From Caldicellulosiruptor changbaiensis (lineage in GTDB: Bacteria > Bacillota > Thermoanaerobacteria > Caldicellulosiruptorales > Caldicellulosiruptoraceae), in contig NZ_CP034791.1 in the NCBI RefSeq assembly GCF_003999255.1, positions 2,272,501 through 2,336,500 on the forward strand: a stretch of 64,000 nucleotides of DNA, written 5' to 3'. Below are positions 19,277 to 27,816 of this stretch, piece by piece (position 1 is the stretch's first letter; every line of letters starts with the position of its first letter). Made by a program: the position numbers and the translations under genes. The notes under the pieces were generated by a model. The model had not been told where the DNA came from, searched no databases, and was given only the letters and a program-made list of their open reading frames with translations.

Positions 19277-19389
19277 TTTCCTTCACTCCAAAAATCTATA
19301 ATTTTCTTTACATTATCACAAGAGTTATTATTTGTCAATATTATCATTGTAATATTTTGAAACATTTGCACTCCTTAAGTGAAAAATAT

Positions 19390-19418
19390 TTGATAATTGT
19401 ATCTTTGTTTGGTATAAT
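19390..19418 (+). promoter_or_regulatory. Sigma-A type promoter of the ABC transporter operon
   Basis: TTGATA, a 17-base spacer, then TATAAT, placed about 70 bp before the ATPase gene. Confidence 0.7.
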
Positions 19419-19486
19419 ATAGAAGAAATGAAATAACAGAATTAGTTAAATACATAGATTTTTTCGCTCTGAAGAGGGCTGAAAAA

Positions 19487-20143
19487 ATGGAAAAAAGGAT
19501 GCTATATAAATCTTTTAATCTGACAAAATCTTTTGGAAAAAAGGTTGTATTTGAAAGGTTGTCTTTTGAGATATTTGAAGGTGAGTGTGTATTGATTGAA
19601 GGACCAAATGGATCCGGTAAGACAACCCTGTTAAATATACTATCAAAATTTGATATAGACTACCAAGGAGAAGTACTTTTCAGAGGAGTTGATCTTAAAA
19701 AAGAGAATTTAAAGGATTTGCCAATTTCTTTTTTACCAGATGAACCTATTTACTATGAAGCACTTACAGTAAAAGAGCATATGAAGCTGGTTGCAATAAC
19801 GTATGGATATTCAAAAAAAGAAGCACAGTCACTCATTGACTCTATCTCTGTCGTTTTAGATTTAAAAGACTATCACAACTTCTTTCCATCTTGGCTCTCT
19901 AAAGGAACTAAACAGAAGTTTATGATAGCTCTAAGTCTTTTGAAAAGATTTGATGTTTACATTGCAGATGAGCCTTTCGCTAATTTAGACTCAAAAACCA
20001 TTTTGACATTTTGTGAGATATTAGAAACGCTAAAAGAATGTGGGAAAACTATTATTTTGACATCACATCAAAAAAATGAGCATTTGGAAAAGCTTGTTGA
20101 CAGAAACATTATTTTAGCGAAAGGACGAAACCTAAAAAGATGA
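19487..20143 (+). CDS. ABC transporter ATP-binding protein
   Basis: A 218-aa ATPase subunit. Walker A is GPNGSGKTT (about residue 38), the signature is a diverged LSKGTKQKF, and Walker B is FDVYIADEPFANLD, with the switch His in TSHQKNEH. The stop overlaps the start of the membrane subunit by four bases, so the pair forms one exporter-type transporter of the ABC-2/bacitracin-resistance kind. The substrate is unknown. Confidence 0.9.
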   Translation: MEKRMLYKSFNLTKSFGKKVVFERLSFEIFEGECVLIEGPNGSGKTTLLNILSKFDIDYQGEVLFRGVDLKKENLKDLPISFLPDEPIYYEALTVKEHMKLVAITYGYSKKEAQSLIDSISVVLDLKDYHNFFPSWLSKGTKQKFMIALSLLKRFDVYIADEPFANLDSKTILTFCEILETLKECGKTIILTSHQKNEHLEKLVDRNIILAKGRNLKR

Positions 20144-21414
20144 TATTTACAATACTCAAAGCAGAAGCAAGGGATACTTTTCAGCTATATAAAAAGTTTC
20201 TGAAAAATTATCTTCCTGCGGGACTTGGATCAACCTTTATACTTGCAGCATTGCCACTCGTGTTGCCTTTTACAGATTTATATGTTTTAATTCTTGCATT
20301 TGAAAAATTTCTTGTAATTTTAAAGTCAAATGCCATTTTTCAAATGCTTGTTTTGGTAGCTTTCTTTTTCTTAAAAACTTTGACGTCTAAAATAAGTACA
20401 CTCTGTCCTCAAACTCCAAGCATCAAAATCTTTTATTATTCTACAAACTGGCTTTTGTTTAGAGTATTACTGTCAGTGATATATAAGATAATTAAATTGG
20501 CTCTTTTTTACTTTTTTGTTTATTTCTTTACTCTCTATTTCTTTGACTTTATCACAAATAAAGAGATGATTGTTTTTCTAGGCAGTTTCACAAAAAGATT
20601 CTTTTTTGCTTCAATTTGTGCTGAGTTTATAATACTCTTTAAATCATTTTATATTAGTAAAAATAGGAAAAGCATTAAATTTTTATTTGTCATTATAACC
20701 ATCTTAGGTTTCATACATAGGCTTGAGTGGTTAGTAGCAGTTTTATTTGTACTTCTGATATTTTTGCATCAACATTGGGATTGCAAAAAAATTACAGAGT
20801 TAGGCGCTATCATGTATAAAATTAAAGTTGGATTTGCAAATGGCAATTTTAATTATCTAACTGATTATAGCTGGAGACTTTATAGCTTAATCACCCCAAG
20901 TCTGCAAAAAAGCTTTGAAGTGTATATGCCAAAGATATTTGCTTCAATATATAAAGATTTAATCATCATCAAAAGAACATCTCTTTCACAGGTAGTAATG
21001 GCATTAATTATTGCTGTGTTTCTTGGTTTTGCTTATAGATATTTTGGACAGTATAGAGAAATAATTTTCCTACTTCTGCAGATTTTTGTAATCTTTTCTA
21101 TAAAATTTTTGCCTGCAAACCAGGACGATTTAAAAAAAGATGTTTTTTATTTTAAAAATCTACCATCTTATAAATTCATAACTCCTTTGCTTGCATGCAT
21201 TTTTTCTTTTTTATTGTACCTTCTTTTTGTGATTGTGTCTGGTACTTTACAATACAAATTAATTCTTTTACTGTTCGTCTTGCTTTTAACAAACTACCTT
21301 GCCCTTTTGTCAGCAAGTCATAAAAGCAAATTTAATCTTTCATCAGTTGCTGAGTTAGGAGTTTATATATTTCAGTTTAAGATTATCGAGATGTTTTTTA
21401 CTCCCATCCTGTAA
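20140..21414 (+). CDS. ABC transporter membrane subunit
   Basis: A 424-aa integral membrane protein with about ten hydrophobic segments and many Phe and Leu residues. It partners the ATPase immediately upstream through a 4-bp overlap. No recognisable substrate-binding motif was found. Its low GC and rapid divergence are common for permease subunits of small Firmicute exporters. Confidence 0.8.
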   Translation: MIFTILKAEARDTFQLYKKFLKNYLPAGLGSTFILAALPLVLPFTDLYVLILAFEKFLVILKSNAIFQMLVLVAFFFLKTLTSKISTLCPQTPSIKIFYYSTNWLLFRVLLSVIYKIIKLALFYFFVYFFTLYFFDFITNKEMIVFLGSFTKRFFFASICAEFIILFKSFYISKNRKSIKFLFVIITILGFIHRLEWLVAVLFVLLIFLHQHWDCKKITELGAIMYKIKVGFANGNFNYLTDYSWRLYSLITPSLQKSFEVYMPKIFASIYKDLIIIKRTSLSQVVMALIIAVFLGFAYRYFGQYREIIFLLLQIFVIFSIKFLPANQDDLKKDVFYFKNLPSYKFITPLLACIFSFLLYLLFVIVSGTLQYKLILLLFVLLLTNYLALLSASHKSKFNLSSVAELGVYIFQFKIIEMFFTPIL

Positions 21415-21424
21415 TTTTATATAA

Positions 21425-21453
21425 AAAGCTGGCAGTTTAATGCTGCCAGCTTT
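21425..21453. terminator. Bidirectional terminator
   Basis: AAAGCTGGCAG pairs perfectly with CTGCCAGCTTT around TTTAATG, between the convergent ABC permease and citrate synthase genes. Confidence 0.88.
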
Positions 21454-21482
21454 TACATTCTTAACATCTATAAGCCTATTAA

Positions 21483-22880
21483 TCACTTCACCCTACTCTC
21501 ATGCATCTTAAATAACTCTGGCATGACCTCACGTACTACCATTTCAAGCTCGTCATCACCAATAACAGTTGTTCTACCGTTTTCGTACTCTTTGTCAACC
21601 CACTCTTTTATTTTAGCCACTCGTGGGTCACGCTTGTCAATCCTCTGGTCGCCCTCAAGCCTAAAGTAGGTGTTAATCCATGCTGCAATACCAGCAAGCC
21701 CTGAGTGTGCGTCAACTGCAATGACAATTGGCCTGTTTAAAATCTTTTTTGTATCAAAGATGTTGTAAATCTCCTCATCTTTCAAAATACCATCTGCGTG
21801 AATTCCTGCCCTTGTTGCGTTAAATGCACGACCAACAAATGGTGTTCGAGGTGGAATCTCATAGTCAAGCTCTTTTTCAAAGTAGTCTGCAATCTCTGTG
21901 ATAACCTCAAGCCTCATGTTCTTTGTTGTTCCGCGCAGCTGAGCGTATTCAATTACCATAGCCTCCAAAGGCGTATTACCTGTTCGCTCGCCGATTCCCA
22001 AAAGTGAGCAGTTAACAGCAGACGCACCATATAGCCATGCAGTACCTGAGTTCACAACAGCCTTGTAAAAGTCGTTGTGACCATGCCACTCAAGCCACTC
22101 AGAAGGAACCTCTGCATAGTGTCTAAGTCCATAAATTATGCCTTGAACACTTCTTGGCAGTGCAACCCCTGGGTATGAAACACCAAGCCCGAGTGTATCA
22201 CATGCCCTGATTTTAACCGGCATGTTTGCCTGTTTTGCAAGTTTCATGAGCTCATTTGCAAACGGCACAACAAAGCCGTAAAAGTCTGCTCTTGTAATAT
22301 CTTCAAAGTGGCAGCGTGGAATTATGCCATTTTCAAGCGCCGCCTCAACAATTGAAAGGTACATCTCCATTGCCTGTTTTCTTGTCATGTTGAGCTTTTT
22401 GAATATGTGATAGTCAGAGCAAGATACAAGTATACCAGTCTCTTTTATTCCCATTTCTTTTACAAGCTGGAAATCTTCTTTTCGTGCCCTAATCCATGAA
22501 GTAACCTCTGGATAGCGATAACCTCTTTCCATACATTTGATTACTGCTTCTCTATCCTTCTTAGAGTACAGGAAAAACTCTGTCTGCCTGATGACACCAG
22601 AGTCATTGTCAAGCTCATGTAGATAGTCATAAAGCCTCACAATCTGCTCAACTGTATAAGGTGATCTTGCTTGTTGACCATCTCTGAAGGTTGTATCTGT
22701 TATCCATATCTCATCAGGCACAAACATAGGAACATGCCTGTGATTGAATGCTATCTTAGGAATTTCTGTATATGGAAAAATATCTCTGTAAAGGTTTGGC
22801 TCTGAAACATCTTGGAGTGTATATTTATACGCTGCCTGCTCAATCAGATTTGTCCTTGGGTTAAACTCTACTTTTGCCAT
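21483..22880 (-). CDS. Re-type citrate synthase-like protein (homocitrate/isopropylmalate synthase superfamily), paralog 1
   Basis: A 465-aa TIM-barrel acyltransferase of the DRE metallolyase superfamily, close to the clostridial Re-citrate synthases. It would condense acetyl-CoA with oxaloacetate. Motifs: ITDTTFRDGQQ, ETGILVSCSDYH, CHFEDITRADFYG, the metal-site HGHNDFYKAV, and GERTGNTPLEAM. The start is ATG at 22880 behind GGAGGG; longer in-frame extensions run into the operator. It lacks the regulatory domain of LeuA. The shared palindrome with the aconitase operon supports a citrate role. Assignment as citrate rather than homocitrate or isopropylmalate synthase is inferred. A second paralog is at 45030-46388. 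Confidence 0.72.
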   Translation of the reverse strand: MAKVEFNPRTNLIEQAAYKYTLQDVSEPNLYRDIFPYTEIPKIAFNHRHVPMFVPDEIWITDTTFRDGQQARSPYTVEQIVRLYDYLHELDNDSGVIRQTEFFLYSKKDREAVIKCMERGYRYPEVTSWIRARKEDFQLVKEMGIKETGILVSCSDYHIFKKLNMTRKQAMEMYLSIVEAALENGIIPRCHFEDITRADFYGFVVPFANELMKLAKQANMPVKIRACDTLGLGVSYPGVALPRSVQGIIYGLRHYAEVPSEWLEWHGHNDFYKAVVNSGTAWLYGASAVNCSLLGIGERTGNTPLEAMVIEYAQLRGTTKNMRLEVITEIADYFEKELDYEIPPRTPFVGRAFNATRAGIHADGILKDEEIYNIFDTKKILNRPIVIAVDAHSGLAGIAAWINTYFRLEGDQRIDKRDPRVAKIKEWVDKEYENGRTTVIGDDELEMVVREVMPELFKMHESRVK

Positions 22881-22895
22881 AAACTTACCCTCCAC

Positions 22896-22915
22896 ATTGT
22901 ATATATGTATACAAT
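22896..22915. promoter_or_regulatory. Candidate GntR operator upstream of citrate synthase 1
   Basis: The near-palindrome ATTGTATATATGTATACAAT contains TGTATACA at 22906-22913, the same core as the aconitase operator at 18757-18768. It lies 15-35 bp before the start codon, where binding would block transcription or initiation. Confidence 0.6.
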
Positions 22916-23063
22916 TTTGTTTATGAGATATATTATATTCTACTTTTGCATTTTTGGCAATAGCATATTGCAAAACTTTAAGGTAGGCAAGAGTATATTT
23001 TAAGATATGAACTAAAATTTTGCAAGATGTAAATTTTGAGTCTTCATAAATGGAATTATTTTC

Positions 23064-24356
23064 TTACTGTTCTTCTTCAGTTTCATCACTATACAACACT
23101 TTTTGTGCAGCCTCATCAGAAGAAAGGCTTTCGACGTTTTTGAGCTTCCTTTCGATAGTCCTTGTCTTTCTTGCAGCAGTGTCTATTGTATCCTGAGCTT
23201 CAAGAAGCTTCTTTTTGACCTTCTCTAAAACCTCTCCAAACTTTGAAAACTCAGTCTTGACAGCTGACAAAAGCTCCCATACCTCGCTTGTTCTCTTTTC
23301 AATAGCAATGGTCTTAAACCCAAGCGCAAGGCTATTTAAGATAGCAGATATTGTTGTTGGCCCAGCTATTATGACTTTATATTCTCTCTGGACATACTCA
23401 AAAAGTCCAGGAATTCGCAAAACCTCTGCATAAAGTCCTTCAGTTGGCAAAAACATGATTGCAAAATCGGTCGTCCTTGGCGGGTCTATGTATTTTTCCT
23501 TAATTGTCTTTGCATTCTGTTTTATGCTGTTTTCAAGCTCTTTTGAAAACTTCGAAATCTCGTCAATATTGTTTTTCTCCTGCGCCTCAAGCAGACGCTC
23601 ATAACTCTCAATGGGGAATTTGGAGTCTATAGGAAGGTATATAAATTCATTTTCATTTGAATTTTTAGATGGAATCTTAATAGCAAACTCAACCTGCTCT
23701 TGTGTATGAGGTTTTATCCTCACATTTCTCTCATATTTAGAAGTATCCAAAATCTGGTCTATAATGTTTCCAAGTTGAATCTCACCCAAAGTCCCACGCA
23801 CTTTTACATTGCTCAAAATCCTCTTGAGGTCACCAACACCGTTTGCTAAGGCCTGCATCTCACCCAGTCCTCTATGGACAAGCTCAAGACGTTCTGATAC
23901 AAGTTTGAAAGACTCACCAAGCTTGGCTTCTAACGTCTGTTGGAGGTGACTATCTACTGTCTGGCGAATCTGCTCAAGCTTTCTTTCGTTCTGTTCTTGA
24001 ATTTGCGAAAGTTTTGAATCCACTTCTTTTCTTATTGTTTCAAGCTTTTCTTGGCTTGTTGTTGTAAGGTTTAAAATTTGGCTTGAGAATGAATCAAACT
24101 GCGATTTTTGAAACGACGAAAAGTCAGAAAACATGCTCATAAGAAGATTGCCAAATGAGCTGATTGTGTTTTGAACCTCGCTTCTATTTTGCGAAATCTG
24201 TTCAAGAGTGAGATTTTGAAGCTTGTCGAGCATCTTTTCAATGCTCTCAAACTTTTCTTCTGCTCTTGTTTGAAAAGAGGAGTTTTTTATACTAAATACT
24301 AATACGATATTCACAACAAGAAGGATTATTACAAGCAACAAAAGAGCAATTTCCAC
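23064..24356 (-). CDS. rmuC: RmuC family DNA recombination protein
   Basis: A 430-aa protein with an N-terminal membrane helix (LLLVIILLVVNIVLVF). A long coiled coil rich in Gln, Glu and Leu (about 30-170) is followed by the RmuC nuclease-like domain (LGEIQLGNIIDQIL, IDSKFPIESYERLL, FLPTEGLYAEVLR). RmuC proteins limit inversions and rearrangements at repeats. The start is GTG behind GAGGGGG. Transcribed alone, with a terminator between it and ricT upstream. Confidence 0.9.
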   Translation of the reverse strand: MEIALLLLVIILLVVNIVLVFSIKNSSFQTRAEEKFESIEKMLDKLQNLTLEQISQNRSEVQNTISSFGNLLMSMFSDFSSFQKSQFDSFSSQILNLTTTSQEKLETIRKEVDSKLSQIQEQNERKLEQIRQTVDSHLQQTLEAKLGESFKLVSERLELVHRGLGEMQALANGVGDLKRILSNVKVRGTLGEIQLGNIIDQILDTSKYERNVRIKPHTQEQVEFAIKIPSKNSNENEFIYLPIDSKFPIESYERLLEAQEKNNIDEISKFSKELENSIKQNAKTIKEKYIDPPRTTDFAIMFLPTEGLYAEVLRIPGLFEYVQREYKVIIAGPTTISAILNSLALGFKTIAIEKRTSEVWELLSAVKTEFSKFGEVLEKVKKKLLEAQDTIDTAARKTRTIERKLKNVESLSSDEAAQKVLYSDETEEEQ

Positions 24357-24383
24357 CTTTAAAATTCCCCCTCAAAACAAATT

Positions 24384-24424
24384 TAAAAAACGGGCTGCCT
24401 TTTTTACAACCCCATAGCAGCCCA
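24384..24424 (-). terminator. Terminator of the tmk-ricT cluster
   Basis: On the minus strand GGGCTGC (24423-24417) pairs with GCAGCCC (24398-24392), followed by GTTTTTT. It ends the ricT transcript before rmuC. Confidence 0.8.
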
Positions 24425-24478
24425 CTTTTGCTAAAGTGTCAAAAACCCATATTATCTAATCTCTTTCAACAAAAAGGC

Positions 24479-25366
24479 TTACTCTTCTAAATCCAAGAGC
24501 TCTTTTAGTTCATCGTCATCAAGTGCAACCATTGGTTGTTGAATCTTTTTGGTGTCTTTTATAATCTCAAACTCACCAACAGAGTACTCTTTTACCTCAA
24601 CATTCTGCTGCTCATCCTCAAATCTCACCTTAACCTTCTCTTTTAAGACATTTACCTCAACAACCTCGCCCTCGCCATCAGCAGTTCTCACAATTGCACC
24701 AATGCCAGGAAGTTTTAGCATAGCCTCTTCATAGAATTTTTGCTCATATGTCAGGCAGCACATAAGCCTTCCACAAAGCCCAGAAATTTTTGCAGGATTT
24801 AAAACAAGCCCCTGCTGTTTTGCCATCTTAATTGAAATTGGCTGAAATTCGCAAAGGTGTGTTGCACAGCACACCTCTCTTCCGCACGGACCCAAACCGC
24901 CTCTGAATTTTGTATCGTCCCTGACACCAATCTGTCTTAATTCAATCCTTGTTCTGAAAACTGCTGCAAGGTCTTTTACAAGCTCTCTAAAGTCAACCCT
25001 TCCCTCTGCAGTGAAATAGAAAAGTAGCTTGTTGTTGTCAAACGTATACTCTGCATGAAGTAGTTTCATTGGAAGGCCGTGTTTTTTGACCTTCTCTTTA
25101 CAAATCTCAAGCGCCCTTGCAGCCTTTTCAATATTTTCCTGAGCCTTTTTGTAGTCCTCTTCTGTTGCCTTTCGCACAACCTTTTTAAGAGGCTGAACTA
25201 TCTCCTCATCAGGCACTTCTCTTTTCTCTATCATAACTTTGCCCATCTCAATCCCACGGACAGTCTCAACAATCACATCATCGCCTGCTTTTAAATCTAT
25301 ATCATTTGGGTCAAACCAGTATATCTTCCCTGCTTTTTTGAATCTCACTCCAACAACTTCTGCCAT
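24479..25366 (-). CDS. ricT: PSP1 domain protein RicT (YaaT)
   Basis: A 295-aa homolog of B. subtilis YaaT/RicT. That protein forms the Y-complex with YlbF and YmcA, stimulates mRNA maturation with RNase Y, and affects sporulation and competence phosphorelay. The family's cysteine cluster is visible in GLGPCGREVCCATHLC and GLCGRLMCCLTYE; in RicT it ligates an Fe-S cluster. AGGAGG precedes the ATG. It is the last gene of the conserved tmk-darA-yaaR-holB-ricT cluster, six bp from holB. Confidence 0.92.
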   Translation of the reverse strand: MAEVVGVRFKKAGKIYWFDPNDIDLKAGDDVIVETVRGIEMGKVMIEKREVPDEEIVQPLKKVVRKATEEDYKKAQENIEKAARALEICKEKVKKHGLPMKLLHAEYTFDNNKLLFYFTAEGRVDFRELVKDLAAVFRTRIELRQIGVRDDTKFRGGLGPCGREVCCATHLCEFQPISIKMAKQQGLVLNPAKISGLCGRLMCCLTYEQKFYEEAMLKLPGIGAIVRTADGEGEVVEVNVLKEKVKVRFEDEQQNVEVKEYSVGEFEIIKDTKKIQQPMVALDDDELKELLDLEE

Positions 25367-25371
25367 AATTT

Positions 25372-26334
25372 TTAGCCTCCTGATAGTTTTAAGAAAATCA
25401 TGTCAAGCACATTGTCTGAGATAACATTTGCGTCCGGATATTTCTCTAAAATCATAAAATCTTGTAAAAGTTTGTATATATGACTAATTGTATGTTTGTT
25501 TGAAAACTCTATAATCTTTTCCAATTTGTCTGTGTTTGTAATGAGTTCAATACTCTTTGTTTTTTTATAAAAAAGTGCGTCTCTTAAAAAGTATATAATG
25601 TTTCCAAACAAAAATTCAAAATCGTTCTTTAGCTTCTCAAAATCACTTTCGAATTCCTTTATCAAGTCAAAACTTGCCCCATCATAGCAAAGGAGTTTAT
25701 CAAAAATATAGTCTCTTTTATTTTGAACCTCTTTGTTATAAAAATCAAGAGCAATTTTAGGATTACCTTTGCAAAGTTTAACTATATAGTCTTTTGGCTC
25801 AAGACCATTTTGTTCTAAAATCTTTGCTATCTCAGACGCAGAATATCTCTTGAAAGAAAGCACAATAGACCTTGATAGTACGGTTGGTAAAAGCCTTTCA
25901 ATGTTGTTACATGTGATTATAAAAAGTGCATAAGTAGGAGGTTCTTCCAAGGTCTTCAAAAGAGCATTCTGAGCACTTATTGAAAGCTCTTCACCCTCTT
26001 CAATTATAAACACTTTTTTATCCGAAAAAATAGGACCTCTTGACAACTCTTTTATAATCTCTCGGATGCTCTCAACAGAAATCTCTTTTTTATCTTCTTG
26101 CCTTTTTATAATATGAAAATCTGGATGTGAAGAAGCCTCAAAAAGACGGCAAGATTTACATACACCACAAGAAGACTTATTCTCGCACAGAATGTGTTTT
26201 GAAAATACCCTTGCTAAGAGCTTTTTGCCAAACCCTTTTTCACCTTCGAATATATAAGCATGAAAAGGGTTTTTAAGTGCTTTTTTGAGCGTAAATACAA
26301 TTTCCTTTTGACCAACAAACGTATCTAAATTCAT
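25372..26334 (-). CDS. holB: DNA polymerase III delta' subunit
   Basis: A 320-aa clamp-loader subunit. The AAA+ domain has a P-loop-like EGEKGFGKK, the zinc module cysteines in CENKSSCGVCKSC and SAQNALLKTLEEPP, the delta'/tau hallmark. The degenerate P-loop is normal for delta', which does not hydrolyse ATP. It acts at the replisome with tau and delta. Its position between yaaR and ricT matches Bacillus. Confidence 0.93.
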   Translation of the reverse strand: MNLDTFVGQKEIVFTLKKALKNPFHAYIFEGEKGFGKKLLARVFSKHILCENKSSCGVCKSCRLFEASSHPDFHIIKRQEDKKEISVESIREIIKELSRGPIFSDKKVFIIEEGEELSISAQNALLKTLEEPPTYALFIITCNNIERLLPTVLSRSIVLSFKRYSASEIAKILEQNGLEPKDYIVKLCKGNPKIALDFYNKEVQNKRDYIFDKLLCYDGASFDLIKEFESDFEKLKNDFEFLFGNIIYFLRDALFYKKTKSIELITNTDKLEKIIEFSNKHTISHIYKLLQDFMILEKYPDANVISDNVLDMIFLKLSGG

Positions 26335-26350
26335 TTTCTGTCCTCACCTG

Positions 26351-26803
26351 CTACATAAATAAATCTATCAAAAGTCCTTTTATCTCACCAACATATGATA
26401 AAACCTTTATATTATCAGCTTCTTTTTTGATAATCTCTTGTGTTAGCAAATCCATTTTCTCGTCAATCTTCTTGACTATTCCAAATATTTTGTGTCTGCC
26501 TTTTTTGCCAAAAAGGCTTTCTTTGAAATATTCATGAGAAGAAAAAACTGTATACGACAAGAGCTCTTTTATGGATTTTTTATACTCTTTTAAAGTCACC
26601 AAATCCATCTTTTTTGCAAGGCTTTGACCAAGAGAATCTATCTTTTCTATAAGCTCTTTTATTCTGTTTATTAATTGATCCCTTTCAAGTTGCTTTACAT
26701 ATCCCAAAAAAGACTCTTGCTTTCTTTCCACCTTCTTAGGGTCTTGAAAAAATGTTACATTAGATATATTGTTTCTTTTTACATCTTCTATTCTCATATT
26801 CAT
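26351..26803 (-). CDS. yaaR: YaaR family protein (DUF327)
   Basis: A 150-aa all-helical acidic/basic protein of unknown role, conserved in this exact slot between darA and holB in Firmicutes. Seen: a long helix LIEKIDSLGQSLAKKMDLVT, then YKKSIKELLSYTVFSSHEYF and KIFGIVKKIDEKMDLLTQEI. No enzyme motif is present. Recognition rests on synteny and the helical pattern typical of DUF327. Confidence 0.85.
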   Translation of the reverse strand: MNMRIEDVKRNNISNVTFFQDPKKVERKQESFLGYVKQLERDQLINRIKELIEKIDSLGQSLAKKMDLVTLKEYKKSIKELLSYTVFSSHEYFKESLFGKKGRHKIFGIVKKIDEKMDLLTQEIIKKEADNIKVLSYVGEIKGLLIDLFM

Positions 26804-26826
26804 TTCTCACTTCTTTTTCTCAATTT

Positions 26827-27156
26827 TTAAACCTTTTCAAACCTCTCAATGTTGAGGACAAATATTGTCGCACCACCAATTGTTATTTCTATAGGGTATG
26901 GAATGTACACACCTGCTGAAGGATTGTTTGTAACAGGTGATGAAACAATCTGTTTTCTTGTTTTGCATTTTTGGGAAATTATATCAATCACTTCATTTAC
27001 CCTATCATCATCTATACCTATTAGCAGAGTGGTATTGCCAGAGCGAAGAAAACCGCCTGATGTTGAAAGTTTTGTTGCCATAATCCCCTCTTTCTGAAGA
27101 CTATCCAAAAGCCGTCCCACATCCTCATTCTGAACAACCGCAACAACCAGCTTCAT
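26827..27156 (-). CDS. darA: Cyclic di-AMP receptor DarA/PstA (PII-like)
   Basis: A 109-aa PII-like trimeric signal protein (formerly YaaQ, DUF970) that binds c-di-AMP. It starts MKLVVAVVQNEDVGRLLDSL. The binding-site region is LSTSGGFLRSGNTTLLIGID, which matches the conserved T-S-x-G-G-F-L-x-x-G-N-T pattern. Its output target is not settled even in model organisms. It sits directly behind tmk, as in Bacillus and Listeria. It shows that this genome reads c-di-AMP, relevant to the riboswitch at 44881-45011. Confidence 0.93.
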   Translation of the reverse strand: MKLVVAVVQNEDVGRLLDSLQKEGIMATKLSTSGGFLRSGNTTLLIGIDDDRVNEVIDIISQKCKTRKQIVSSPVTNNPSAGVYIPYPIEITIGGATIFVLNIERFEKV

Positions 27157-27195
27157 CTTCTTTTCTCTCCTCTCAAGCTATTTTGAAGGCTATTT

Positions 27196-27816
27196 TTACC
27201 TCTTTTTCAAAAGATCATCTATCACTTTACGCACCTTTTCAAATACATCCTCAACTGTCCCCTCTGCTTCAATATTTACACACTTTTCAAACCTCTTTGA
27301 AACCTCTTTAAAACCATTGTAAACTTTTCTGTGAAAATCAAAATTTTCTGTGTCAAGCTTGTCGTTCTTGCCAGCCATTTTGAGTCTTTGCAGAGCAATC
27401 TCTGGACTTAAGGTTAAAATAATGTACAAATCAGGTTTTATTTTCTCTTCAAAAATAGAGTTAAGTTTTATTATATTCTCAACTCCAACTCCTCTTACGA
27501 TGCCTTGATATACAATGCTACTTAAAATGTACCTATCACAAATGACAACATACCCATCTTCAAGCGCGGGAATCAAAACATTTTTTACATGCTCATTTCT
27601 GTCAGCTGCAAGAAGCAAAGCCTCAGTTAGCCCATCCATTTTGTACGCAGGGTCCAAAAGAAGCTTTCTTATTCTAAACCCTACTTCTGTTCCGCCCGGC
27701 TCTCTTGTTGTGACAACCTTGTAGCCCTTTTCCTTGAGATATTTTTCCACTTTCAAAATCTGAGTGCTCTTACCAGAACCGTCGTTTCCTTCAAATACAA
27801 TAAACTTACCTTTCAT
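27196..27816 (-). CDS. tmk: Thymidylate kinase
   Basis: A 206-aa dTMP kinase that forms dTDP for DNA synthesis. The P-loop is FEGNDGSGKST, the DR[YH]-type motif is CDRYILSSIVYQG, and TREPGGTEVGFRIR is diagnostic. The ATG at 27816 lies inside the last codons of the upstream decarboxylase gene (overlap 11 bp); the TTG immediately before it is less likely. First of the tmk-darA-yaaR-holB-ricT set. Confidence 0.95.
   Translation of the reverse strand: MKGKFIVFEGNDGSGKSTQILKVEKYLKEKGYKVVTTREPGGTEVGFRIRKLLLDPAYKMDGLTEALLLAADRNEHVKNVLIPALEDGYVVICDRYILSSIVYQGIVRGVGVENIIKLNSIFEEKIKPDLYIILTLSPEIALQRLKMAGKNDKLDTENFDFHRKVYNGFKEVSKRFEKCVNIEAEGTVEDVFEKVRKVIDDLLKKR

Noticed and set aside
21483-22880. Annotation as 2-isopropylmalate synthase (LeuA)
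   Set aside because: No C-terminal leucine-binding regulatory domain, no leu genes nearby, and the operator is shared with aconitase.
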